Positions 7,714-15,902 of a stretch of DNA of 64,000 nucleotides are shown here, piece by piece; within the stretch, counting starts at the first letter, position 1, and each line of letters begins with the position of its first letter. The DNA lies in NCBI GenBank assembly GCA_963709995.1, contig CAVPYN010000017.1, positions 62,001 to 126,000 of the forward strand, read 5' to 3'. A model generated the notes under the pieces. That model ran no database searches, was not told the origin of the DNA, and saw nothing but the letters and a program-made list of their open reading frames with translations. The DNA comes from JAUIIK01 sp963709995 (GTDB taxonomy: Bacteria; Chloroflexota; Chloroflexia; Thermomicrobiales; CFX8). The position numbers and the translations under genes were made by a program.

Positions 7714-9120
7714 CTAGAAGTGAATGGAGATCACCGAACCGATGCCAAGGTGATTCCAGAAGTAGAGCGCGTCGGATTCCATCAACCCGACACAGCCGTT
7801 GGAGCTGAATGCTCCGAAACTGGCTTCATTCGTCCAGTAATTGCCATGGAGCGCAAAGCCGCCACTTAGGAAATACTGGGTGTATTTCACGTTTTCAAGG
7901 TAGTAGTACTCCGGATGCCCAGGCGGGAAGCCAACGGTTGCCGAGTCCATCGTCTCATTTTCGACGCGGGATTGAACGTTAAACACACCCTTCGGCGTCC
8001 TGTCTCCCCGGCCAGCGGTGACGATCGCCACGTAGACCGGAGTGTCCCAGCTGTAGGCAACCGCATAGAACTCCGACAGATTCACATCAACCCAGGATCC
8101 GGCGTAGGTCTGTGGCGGGGCAGCCACGATCAATGGGTCGACGTAGACGGCCGGAACGTATCCGCCCGTCGACAACTCATACCAGCCGGAAACTCCCTTT
8201 TCGGATGCGCCAGAGACGAGTCGAGAAAGCTGGAGCGGCCGCCGGTGGTAGACCACGTCAATGACCGAACTATCGGCGGTAGGTTGGGACCGGATGTTCA
8301 AAGCGTCGACTTCGACGAACGCCCAGCGTCCATCGCCCCAGGTCGAGAGCGCACTGCCCCACTTCTGGTCGAAGAGGCCCCGGTCGAACTCCACCGCATC
8401 CCCGGCGCGATCGAACGGAGCGGTATCCACTTCCTTCGCATCTGCATACTCGCGCCCAAGATGGCCCAGCAACACCTCGTATTCGCTGCCGGCGTTTTCG
8501 GGATGCCATTCCAGGCGCGCGCGTTCGAAGTACTGGACGATGAATCCGCCTTCTTCAAATTCTTCTGAGATTGGGAAACCGAAGACTGGCACCCCGCCGT
8601 GCTCGTCCCAGTACTTCTTGAAGCCGTTGGCAAGTGTGTGACGAGTCTCCTCGAAATAGTAGAATTCGCTATTCGGCTCGTAGTCAGGAAGGATGAGAGG
8701 GAGGAACGGCGCAGGGTTCGCCACCTTCTCCGCTTTCCAGGCGCCGAGCAACGTGCCCTGCACGACCCAGTCCGGATGTTCGGCGACGTTCTCGGGCCAG
8801 AATTCCAGGCGAGCCCGCTCGAAATACTGGACTACACGCCCATTCTCGATAATGGGATCGGTAATTGGATAGCCGTAGATCGTGAAGTCCCCGTTAGTGT
8901 TCCAGAAATCAAAGAGGTCGCCTGATAGATGATGTCCCGTCTCCGGGAAGTACGCCTTTCGAGGCACGAAATCTGGCGTTAAGCCGATCTCACTGGCCTG
9001 AGCGTGAACTTGCATTGGTTGAGCCAGGAGGCTGAGCGACGCGCCCAGGATCAACGCGGTTGCGACGATGAGAGTAAGACGGAAGAGGCCGTCACGTTCC
9101 GCGCAGGCACGCCATTTCAT
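7714..9120 (-). CDS. Secreted L,D-transpeptidase with two YFPETGH/FGYPIS modules
   Basis: A signal peptide (residues about 12-42, ending MQVHAQA) precedes two repeats of about 80 residues. Each carries the pattern YFPETGH, FGFPIS or YGYPIT, QYFERARLE and a LGHLGRE-like end. After an SH3-like segment (VDALNIRSQPTADSSVIDVV) comes a YkuD catalytic domain with HGNYW and FGAFSSNGCVGL, giving the His and Cys of the SxGC active site. Such enzymes form 3-3 peptidoglycan cross-links or attach proteins to the wall. The same module occurs in the amidase at 32519-34609 and, more weakly, in the CAP protein at 36243-38093. The gene appears monocistronic. Confidence 0.9.
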   Translation of the reverse strand: MKWRACAERDGLFRLTLIVATALILGASLSLLAQPMQVHAQASEIGLTPDFVPRKAYFPETGHHLSGDLFDFWNTNGDFTIYGYPITDPIIENGRVVQYFERARLEFWPENVAEHPDWVVQGTLLGAWKAEKVANPAPFLPLILPDYEPNSEFYYFEETRHTLANGFKKYWDEHGGVPVFGFPISEEFEEGGFIVQYFERARLEWHPENAGSEYEVLLGHLGREYADAKEVDTAPFDRAGDAVEFDRGLFDQKWGSALSTWGDGRWAFVEVDALNIRSQPTADSSVIDVVYHRRPLQLSRLVSGASEKGVSGWYELSTGGYVPAVYVDPLIVAAPPQTYAGSWVDVNLSEFYAVAYSWDTPVYVAIVTAGRGDRTPKGVFNVQSRVENETMDSATVGFPPGHPEYYYLENVKYTQYFLSGGFALHGNYWTNEASFGAFSSNGCVGLMESDALYFWNHLGIGSVISIHF

Positions 9121-9307
9121 CGACGTCAGGCTCCTCCCGGGTCAGGCTAATCGTCAGCAAACAATAATTGGGCACACTGCCCGTTCGGATTGTATCGCAC
9201 CGCGTAGTCTATTCAGTAGCAAGGTTTACATCCGTCTGGTGATTTGGGACGATTGCCAGCGAAATTGGGAATTTGCGGCTAGCGCCCGGCGTTTACTTTA
9301 GTGGCGC

Positions 9308-9336
9308 TTGACGGTTTAGCTAGATTACAATAACTC
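9308..9336 (+). promoter_or_regulatory. Possible sigma70-type promoter for the MFS gene
   Basis: TTGACG at 9308-9313 is followed after 17 bases by TAACTC, in an AT-rich patch (GATTACAATAACTCG) unlike its surroundings. It lies about 120 bases before the MFS start, in a 336-base gap that otherwise holds no gene. The -10 match is poor. Confidence 0.3.
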
Positions 9337-9456
9337 GATACTTTGACTTCCCGCGTCCCGAATAACGACGCTCGATCGCAGCCTCTCTCGAACCAGGATG
9401 CATGCGCATGGAGTAGGCTGCACAATGACGATACGCATACATGAGGAGAACTGTCC

Positions 9457-10782
9457 ATGGCATTGGGCCGGCAGACAACTGCAGTAGTCGACGTCGAGGA
9501 TGCGCCAGTCGCGCCTCCGGCCGGCTCGCCGGACACGACGATCGAAACAGACGCCCCCGCACCGGCATGGTGGCAGCGCACCTTCGACTCGCTAAAGGAA
9601 CGTGATTTCCGCCTGCTCTGGTTCGGCATGCTACCCAGTACTCTAGCGATGCAGATGGGCATGGTCACCAACGGGTACCTCGCCTACGACATCACTGGAT
9701 CGGCGGCGGCGGTTGGTTTTGTGACCCTCGGGTTTGGCATCCCGATGCTCTTCCTGTCGCTGATCGGCGGCGTCGTAGCCGACCGGTTATCCAAACGACA
9801 GATTCTGATGGCTACCCAGTCGGTCGTTGGGCTGGCGGCGCTGATCCTGGCGGTGCTGGTACTGACTAACCTGATTCAAATCTGGCAGATGACTGTTGTG
9901 GCATTCATGATGGGTACGGCTTTCGCCTTCAACATGCCGGCCCGGCAAGCGTTCGTTGCCGAACTCGTCGGAAAGGACCGGCTGACCAACGCGGTGGCGC
10001 TCAACAATACCGGCATGAATATGGCACGCGTCGTCGGTCCATCGATTGCCGGAGCGTTCATCGGGATCTCATTCATCGGAATCGGTGGGGTTTATGTGAT
10101 CATGACGATCATGTACGCCGTGGTTGTCCTCTCGATCTCACGATTGCCGGATCACGGCGTCCTGCCGAGCGCGAACAAGCAGCGAGGTCTCGATTCACTG
10201 ATCGACGGCCTGCGCTATATCCGCAACCACCGCATACTATCCGCGCTGATGCTGCTCGCGTTCGCGCCCACGCTGCTCGGCATGTCCTATCAGGCCCTGA
10301 TGCCAGTCTTTGCTGAAGATGTGTTCAACGTTGGAGCAACCGGTCTCGGTCTGCTGATGACTATCACCGGAATCGGGGCGCTCGTTGGCTCCCTGGCGGT
10401 CGCGACATTCAGCAACTTCCGCAGGCGCGGGCTGCTGCAGATCGGTCTCGGAGTTGCTTTTGGTGGGGCTCTCGCCGTATTCGCATTTAGTCAGTCCTTG
10501 CCAGTCGCAGTCCCGACGCTGATCATCGTTGGCGCGGCTTCGGCAGCCTACATGGCACTGAACATGTCCCTGGTCATGGAGCACTCCGAGCCGGCTTATC
10601 ATGGGCGCGTTATGTCGATCAACATGCTCACCTTCTCTCTTATGCCGCTGTCAGTCGTGCCGACGGGCTTTCTCGTCGATATCTATGGCGCTCCAACGGT
10701 CATCGGGATTTCGGGAGTATTGCTGGCCACGATCGTCGGCCTCTACGGATTCCTGCATCCCTCCTATCGCAACGTCGAATAA
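9457..10782 (+). CDS. MFS transporter (exporter-like, EntS/MFS_3 type)
   Basis: The 441-residue protein has a polar N-terminal extension of about 40 residues and then about twelve hydrophobic segments. It starts with ERDFRLLWFGMLPSTLAMQM, typical of the DHA3/EntS-like branch. The loop GGVVADRLSKRQIL matches the MFS signature between helices 2 and 3. A cytoplasmic loop rich in charged residues lies between the two six-helix halves. Proton-driven export of small molecules is the usual role, and no substrate can be assigned. The ATG follows AGGAGA at a normal distance. The downstream GS-like/amidohydrolase pair is 107 bases away, possibly a separate unit. Confidence 0.88.
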   Translation: MALGRQTTAVVDVEDAPVAPPAGSPDTTIETDAPAPAWWQRTFDSLKERDFRLLWFGMLPSTLAMQMGMVTNGYLAYDITGSAAAVGFVTLGFGIPMLFLSLIGGVVADRLSKRQILMATQSVVGLAALILAVLVLTNLIQIWQMTVVAFMMGTAFAFNMPARQAFVAELVGKDRLTNAVALNNTGMNMARVVGPSIAGAFIGISFIGIGGVYVIMTIMYAVVVLSISRLPDHGVLPSANKQRGLDSLIDGLRYIRNHRILSALMLLAFAPTLLGMSYQALMPVFAEDVFNVGATGLGLLMTITGIGALVGSLAVATFSNFRRRGLLQIGLGVAFGGALAVFAFSQSLPVAVPTLIIVGAASAAYMALNMSLVMEHSEPAYHGRVMSINMLTFSLMPLSVVPTGFLVDIYGAPTVIGISGVLLATIVGLYGFLHPSYRNVE

Positions 10783-10888
10783 CAGAAACGAACCTCATTC
10801 ACCGCCGGATCGGGGCGCCACGGGCGTCCCGGTTCGGTTAAGCTGGTGAACCAACGGAGTCGCTTTCAACGGATGGAGATCCGGCCGC

Positions 10889-12241
10889 ATGCACCGTCCT
10901 GGCGCTGCCGATTTGGACCGAATCGAACAACAACTGGAGGAGTGGGGTACGCAGGGAGTCTGGATCATCTTCCACGACTACAGTGCCCGTTCCTGCGCGA
11001 AGTGGGCGCCGCGTTCGGCGGCGCTCGAAGCGATCAGTCGCGGGGGAGTCTTTGCGCGCGCAAATCTGAACTTCACGATCGACGATCATCAGGTGCCGGA
11101 GCCACGTTTCGGAGCGGACTCAGGTGATTTCTTCGCCTTCCCAGACCTGGATACGCTTGTTCCAGTTCCCTACCGCGAGGGGGTCGCTCGGGTTCACAGT
11201 TGGATGATGACGGAGAATCACGAACCTTGGGATGGCTGCCCACGCACCCGCCTACTCCACCAGTTGAACCGTCTCCATGCGCTGGGACTGGCCGCACGTG
11301 TCGCGTTCGAACCAGAATTCACGCTCTTCCGTCGCGACCCAGCCGGCGGACTGCAACCGGTTGACAACCACGCTATGTATACGATCGACCGGATTGACGA
11401 CCAGTATGAACTCCTCGCGCGGATTCAGGAGACCCTGGTCAGACAAGAAGTCGATATCATCCAGATCGGTTCGGAGTACGGCAAAGGACAGTTGGAGATC
11501 AACCTCGGCCACCAGGATCCGATGACGGCGGCGGATCAGCTACTCGTCTTTCGGGACACTGTTCGCGCTCTCGCCAGGGACGCCGGGCTGGTGGCGACGT
11601 TCATGCCAAAACCATTCGAGGATTCGGCGGGAAATGGCCTGCACGTCCACCTCTCTCTCTGGGACGAAAATGGCGATGTTGACCGATCGACAGGGTCGGA
11701 AGCCGCCGGACTTTCGCGAGAGATGAGTACATTTGTCGGTGGCGTGCTCCAACACGCGCCTGCGCTGTGCGGCGTCGCTAGCCCAACCGTAAACTCCTAC
11801 AAGCGGCTGCAACCAGCGTCATGGGCACCGGCGCACGTCGCCTATGCGATGGGGAACCGTTCGGCTCTGGTTCGCATTCCCGGCTCGACCCGAAGGCGTC
11901 TGGAGTTCCGGGCCGGAGACAACACATCAAACCCCTATCTCGTATTGTCAGCTCTCATCGCTGCTGGCATCGAGGGCATCGAAAACTCGGTCGATCCGGG
12001 CCCGCCCGCCGAAGATGATCTGGGCTACCTCAGCGCCGAGATGCTTGCAGATCGTGGGGTGCGTTTCCTGCCAAGGACCGCCCACGAGGCATTGGACGCT
12101 ATAGAGAACGATACGACGGTGATGGAAAGCCTTGGACCAGTGTGCGGCCCGGAGCTTCTAAGGATCAAACGTTACGAACTTGCGCGCTATGACACCCAGG
12201 TCGGCAACTGGGAGCGCAATGTGTATTTGGAGCGCGTGTGA
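10889..12241 (+). CDS. Glutamine synthetase family protein (GS-like ligase)
   Basis: The product (450 residues) has the two-domain GS layout: a beta-grasp N-terminus (GVWIIFHDYSARSCAKW), then a catalytic domain with FEPEFTLF, GKGQLEINLG and GLHVHLSLWD. NSYKRLQPASWAPAHVAYAM and RLEFRAGDNTSNPYLVLSAL follow. These carry the metal Glu ligands, the His and the Arg residues for ATP and glutamate. Divergent GS-like enzymes ligate glutamate to amines other than ammonia. The next gene, an amidohydrolase, overlaps by four bases. The same two domains are fused in fungal FluG, so the pair probably acts on one gamma-glutamyl-type substrate. It is not a canonical GlnA. Confidence 0.9.
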   Translation: MHRPGAADLDRIEQQLEEWGTQGVWIIFHDYSARSCAKWAPRSAALEAISRGGVFARANLNFTIDDHQVPEPRFGADSGDFFAFPDLDTLVPVPYREGVARVHSWMMTENHEPWDGCPRTRLLHQLNRLHALGLAARVAFEPEFTLFRRDPAGGLQPVDNHAMYTIDRIDDQYELLARIQETLVRQEVDIIQIGSEYGKGQLEINLGHQDPMTAADQLLVFRDTVRALARDAGLVATFMPKPFEDSAGNGLHVHLSLWDENGDVDRSTGSEAAGLSREMSTFVGGVLQHAPALCGVASPTVNSYKRLQPASWAPAHVAYAMGNRSALVRIPGSTRRRLEFRAGDNTSNPYLVLSALIAAGIEGIENSVDPGPPAEDDLGYLSAEMLADRGVRFLPRTAHEALDAIENDTTVMESLGPVCGPELLRIKRYELARYDTQVGNWERNVYLERV

Positions 12242-13389
12242 ATATATCCAATGAGATCCAGGCAATAGAATTTGAAGACCATCACGTCCACGCTCCGGAG
12301 AAGCTGGGGCATGAGCTTGACATTGCCGCGTTCCGGCGACCGTTCACGGAGGCGGCAATCCCAGCAGTGTGGTCCGGTCCACTGAAAAGCCAGATCGGAT
12401 ATCGCTGGATGGTTAGGGAGCTCGCCTCGCTTCTCGGGGTGGACGCCAGCGAGCCCGAGGTGCTTGCGGCACGCAACGCTATCGAAGAAGCGCGGTATCA
12501 CCGGCTGCTCGCGGACGCCGCCAACCTGGGCGGGTCATACGCCGACTATCTCTTTTCGCTTGACAGGAGCTTCCTGCCAGACGAGTGGTCAGCCTTGCTC
12601 GGCGGACGGGCGGTCCATCGATTGCTGCGGATCGAGACATTTGTCGAGCAAAACCAGCACGAGTGCCCGACGCTGGATGACGCCCTCGACAGGCTCGCGA
12701 GCGTCGTCGGCGCAGCGCCCGCTAGTGGTTTCGTAGGACTAAAGAGCATTGCTGGATATCGCGTGGGGCTGGATATCGAAGCGCCCTCCACATCTCAACG
12801 GCGGAAGGCGGCTATTGCCTATACCGAGTTTCGCGAGCGCATCAACAGCGGCAAGCCCGCCCGGATCGAGGATAAGCGCCTGGTTGACACGATCGTCTGG
12901 ACAGCTTTCGAGGCAGCGGCGCCGAACGGGCTTCCAATCCAGTTCCATGTCGCTTTCGGTGACGACGACATCGTCCTGACGAAGAACGATCCATCACTGA
13001 TGCGCGCGATACTGAAACACGAGCCATTTCGTAGCGTTCCGGTTGTCCTCTTGCATTGCTATCCCTACCACCGGACGGCAGGATATCTGGCCAGCCTCTA
13101 TCCGAACGTGTACGTCGATTTGGGATTGACGATCCCGATAGCCGGCCATGGGTGCGCACGGATACTGTCAGAGACGCTCGAGCTCACACCGGTCGATCAA
13201 CTCCTCGCTTCAACCGACGGCCACATGACGCCGGAGTTCCAGTGGTTTGGGATCCACGTCTGGAGATGGGCGGTCGAGAAAGTGACGGGCGAACTCGCCG
13301 ACGACCAGATCATCGGGCTGGATGAGGGGCTTGGCATCGCTCGAGCCATCCTCAGGGATAACACGCTACGGATCTATCCGGTTGACTAG
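12238..13389 (+). CDS. Amidohydrolase (Amidohydro_2, FluG N-domain-like)
   Basis: The GTG start overlaps the stop of the GS-like gene (GTGA), so translation is probably coupled. The 383-residue TIM-barrel-type protein has an early HHVH metal motif (DHHVHAPEKLG), FVGLKSIAGYR in the middle, then QFHVAF, VLLHCYPYHR and LLASTDGHM. These supply the further His and the Asp expected for the amidohydrolase metal site. In fungi this domain is fused N-terminally to a GS-like domain in FluG. Here the two are separate and in the opposite order. Hydrolysis of an amide or gamma-glutamyl bond is plausible. Confidence 0.88.
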   Translation: MNISNEIQAIEFEDHHVHAPEKLGHELDIAAFRRPFTEAAIPAVWSGPLKSQIGYRWMVRELASLLGVDASEPEVLAARNAIEEARYHRLLADAANLGGSYADYLFSLDRSFLPDEWSALLGGRAVHRLLRIETFVEQNQHECPTLDDALDRLASVVGAAPASGFVGLKSIAGYRVGLDIEAPSTSQRRKAAIAYTEFRERINSGKPARIEDKRLVDTIVWTAFEAAAPNGLPIQFHVAFGDDDIVLTKNDPSLMRAILKHEPFRSVPVVLLHCYPYHRTAGYLASLYPNVYVDLGLTIPIAGHGCARILSETLELTPVDQLLASTDGHMTPEFQWFGIHVWRWAVEKVTGELADDQIIGLDEGLGIARAILRDNTLRIYPVD

Positions 13390-13733
13390 CCGACGCTCTT
13401 CGTGAAGCGCTCAATCGCCTCGATCAGTTCGGCGGCGGCGGCTTCCTTATCGTCGGCGTTGATCACGCAGCCGTGAATGTGGTCTTCGAGGATAACGAGT
13501 CCGATCGATCGGGCAGCCGCGATGATTGAGGAGAGTTGTGTCAGCACATCGACACAGTACTTCTCTTCTTCAACCATCCGCTGAACCCCGCGCACCTGGC
13601 CCTCCATCCGGCGAAGCCGGGCGAGAATGCGCTGCTTGTCGGCCTGATACGAGTCACTGTGCCGCTCACCGGGTGCGGTCGCGCCAATCTCTATCGGCGG
13701 CTGGTTGTCGTGATTGTTGCTTCGGGTACTCAT
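13386..13733 (-). CDS. csoR: CsoR/RcnR-family metal-sensing repressor
   Basis: The all-helical DUF156 protein has the Cys-His-His/Cys metal-binding pattern: Cys in KYCVDVLTQ and the HIHGCV segment. DKQRILARLRRMEGQVRGVQ is the hallmark first helix that contacts DNA. It starts best at the ATG at 13733 (MSTRSNNHDN), with a His/Asn-rich N-terminal tail. Copper(I) sensing is the commonest role, but formaldehyde or nickel sensors share this fold. No copper ATPase or chaperone lies in the window. Its stop overlaps the stop of the convergent amidohydrolase in a shared CTAG. Confidence 0.88.
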   Translation of the reverse strand: MSTRSNNHDNQPPIEIGATAPGERHSDSYQADKQRILARLRRMEGQVRGVQRMVEEEKYCVDVLTQLSSIIAAARSIGLVILEDHIHGCVINADDKEAAAAELIEAIERFTKSVG

Positions 13734-13816
13734 GGCGCCACTTTCATTGCTGGTTGCTAGCCTTGAGGCAAGATGATGAATGTTCCGCAAAGAACGCGGT
13801 ATCGCCTTGAATTACA

Positions 13817-15013
13817 TCACCTGGCTTCCGTCGCGTCACGGATTGCCCGGGCAAGCCGGGCAATGCCTTCATCAATCTGGCAAACAGGCAGTGTAGTGAA
13901 ACCTAAACGCAGGGCAGGCACAGCTCTACGATCGGAATAGAAGAACGAGCCGGGGAGATAACCAACGCGATGGTTTGCGGCATGTTGCAACAGATAATCA
14001 CCGGTGAGACCATCCGGCAGCGTAACCCAGGTAAAGAACCCGCCCCCCGGCCTGGTCCAGGACACTCCTTCCGGCATCTCTCGCTCCAGAGCCCTGAACA
14101 TCGCGCTGGCGCGGTCAAAATAAGCTAAGCGCGACGATTCGATGTGCTGGTCCAGCCAGCCCCCTTGTGCCGCGCCGACAATCATGCGCTGCACGAAGCG
14201 GTCAGACTGGATGTCGACCGCTTCCTTGCCATCGAGTAACGGCGCGGCGATCGCCTGCTGAAACACCGTCCAGCCAATACGCAGCGCGGGCATGATCGTC
14301 TTCGAGAAGGTCCCGAGATAGACGACATTTGGATCGTCGGCGGCGAGGGGCCGGGTCACCGAATCATCGAACACCAGCTCGCCATACGGATCGTCTTCGA
14401 TAATCGCGACGCCGAACTGTTGCGCCAGATCGAGTATTCGATGACGCCGATCGTCACTTAGCGTGACTCCGGTTGGGTTCTGGAAGATCGAGACGGTGTA
14501 TATCGCCTTGACCCGCCCGGTCGACCGGAGAATCGCTTCGAGTTCGTCGGGTATCAAACCCTTCTCATCCATCGGGGCAACAACATACTCAACTTCGTAG
14601 GCATCAAACGCTTGAAGCGCGCCGAAGTATGTCGGGCCCTCCACGATAACGCGGTCGCCCGGATCAAAGAGCACACGGGCCACGAGATCCAGCCCCTGTT
14701 GCGAGCCGTTGGTAATCAGCACCCGATCCGGTGGCGCAACAAGACCTCGCCGGGACATGCGCGCGGAGATGAGTTCACGGAGTGGAGCATGACCGTACGG
14801 TTCGCCATAGAACGAAATGTCACGGGCTTCCTCCCAGACATCCCGTGACGCCTCGCGGAGCCGATCGACGGGCACGAGATCTGGCGAAGGTGTCCCGCCA
14901 CCGAAAAATATTAGATCCTCCAGCTCCATCATCGGCTTAAGGTCTACAAATGGCGATGGCTGCATCGAACGGGCCCGGCGCGCCATCGTCGCCCCCCAGT
15001 TGAATTCGGTCAT
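13817..15013 (-). CDS. PLP-dependent aminotransferase (class I/II, 2-aminoadipate type)
   Basis: The fold-type I aminotransferase of about 398 residues starts at the ATG at 15013 behind GGGAGC. FGGGTPSPDLVPV, LITNGSQQGLDLV, YTVSIFQNPTGVTLS and VAIIEDDPYGEL (Asp/Tyr contacts to PLP) are followed by LGTFSKTIMPALRIGW with the Schiff-base Lys. RLGFTT near the end supplies the carboxylate-binding Arg. The pattern resembles LysN/ARO8-type enzymes and the catalytic half of MocR regulators, but there is no DNA-binding domain. It lies 22 bases downstream of the AlaX gene on the same strand. The amino acid substrate is not determinable. Confidence 0.9.
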   Translation of the reverse strand: MTEFNWGATMARRARSMQPSPFVDLKPMMELEDLIFFGGGTPSPDLVPVDRLREASRDVWEEARDISFYGEPYGHAPLRELISARMSRRGLVAPPDRVLITNGSQQGLDLVARVLFDPGDRVIVEGPTYFGALQAFDAYEVEYVVAPMDEKGLIPDELEAILRSTGRVKAIYTVSIFQNPTGVTLSDDRRHRILDLAQQFGVAIIEDDPYGELVFDDSVTRPLAADDPNVVYLGTFSKTIMPALRIGWTVFQQAIAAPLLDGKEAVDIQSDRFVQRMIVGAAQGGWLDQHIESSRLAYFDRASAMFRALEREMPEGVSWTRPGGGFFTWVTLPDGLTGDYLLQHAANHRVGYLPGSFFYSDRRAVPALRLGFTTLPVCQIDEGIARLARAIRDATEAR

Positions 15014-15035
15014 ACTGACTGCTCCCTGACTCAAC

Positions 15036-15773
15036 TTAAGCGTCCATCAGTTCGACTTCTATGCGCTTGTTGATCCGGCCCTTGGATCTTGTCCCGATGA
15101 CACGAAGGCCGCCGATCTCCGATGTGTTCTTGACATGAGTGCCGCCGTCGGCCTGGAGATCCAAACCTTCAATCTCGACGATGCGCACTTCTGAGATATG
15201 TTCCGGAAGGAGATTGATCTTCGTACGGATCAGATCCGGGATCTGAAATGCTTCGTCACGGGGTATTGAACGCCAGGAGACTGGAAGATTGCGATGGATC
15301 GCCTCGTTCACCAGCGTCTCGATCCGCTCCACACGGTCCAGATCGAGATCAGCCAGTTCGAAGTCCATGCGCGCTTTCTCCAGCTGGATATCCGCGCCGG
15401 TGACCGGCGCCCCATACTCATTGAAAACCACCCCACAGAGCACATGCAGCGCGGTGTGGGTTCGCATCAGCTTGTACCTGCGGTCCCAGTCGATCTCCCC
15501 GGCAAGCGGCGTCCCGACCGCAGGCGGGCTGTCGCTCTCGATGTTGTGTATGACCGCAAGACCTCGCTTCTTGACGCCCGTCACGCGCCAGGTCCGTCCG
15601 TTGCTCGTCAACGTGCCGGTGTCGTGCGGCTGGCCCCCGCCGGTCGGGTAGAACGCCGTACGGTCAAGCACCACGCCGCCATCGGCGATCACCTCAACGA
15701 CGATAGCCTCAAAGGCTGAAAGATACGAATCGTCCATATAGAGCAGTTCTGTAGCGTTCAAAATGCCCTTCAT
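15036..15773 (-). CDS. AlaX-type alanyl-tRNA editing protein
   Basis: This is a free-standing homologue of the AlaRS editing domain, expected to deacylate Ser- or Gly-tRNA(Ala). Family landmarks are DRTAFYPTGGGQPHDTG, the zinc motif THTALHVL (HxxxH) and GGTHVKNTSEIG. In the second zinc motif the usual Cys of CGGTH is Asp (ADGGTHV). GRINKRIEVEL closes the protein. The ATG at 15773 touches its GGGAGG, so the TTG four codons later (15761) may be the true start. It is co-directional with the downstream aminotransferase, a likely operon. Confidence 0.9.
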   Translation of the reverse strand: MKGILNATELLYMDDSYLSAFEAIVVEVIADGGVVLDRTAFYPTGGGQPHDTGTLTSNGRTWRVTGVKKRGLAVIHNIESDSPPAVGTPLAGEIDWDRRYKLMRTHTALHVLCGVVFNEYGAPVTGADIQLEKARMDFELADLDLDRVERIETLVNEAIHRNLPVSWRSIPRDEAFQIPDLIRTKINLLPEHISEVRIVEIEGLDLQADGGTHVKNTSEIGGLRVIGTRSKGRINKRIEVELMDA

Positions 15774-15843
15774 CCTCCCAACACTCCGGTCACCTGACAG
15801 ATGTCTTGCCATTCAGTCACAACATTGTTACTATGTACGGACG

Positions 15844-15859
15844 AGGTGTACGTACACCT
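15844..15859. promoter_or_regulatory. Perfect 16-bp palindrome, possible operator
   Basis: AGGTGTACGTACACCT is a perfect inverted repeat in the short divergent region between AlaX (minus) and the LysM gene (plus). TACTAT at about 15828 upstream could be a -10. The symmetry and position suit a dimeric regulator controlling one or both genes. No regulator is adjacent. Confidence 0.4.
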
Positions 15860-15902
15860 ACGCACCGGTTGCTTTGCGACCCGACGAAAGGAGTGGTTCC
15901 TC

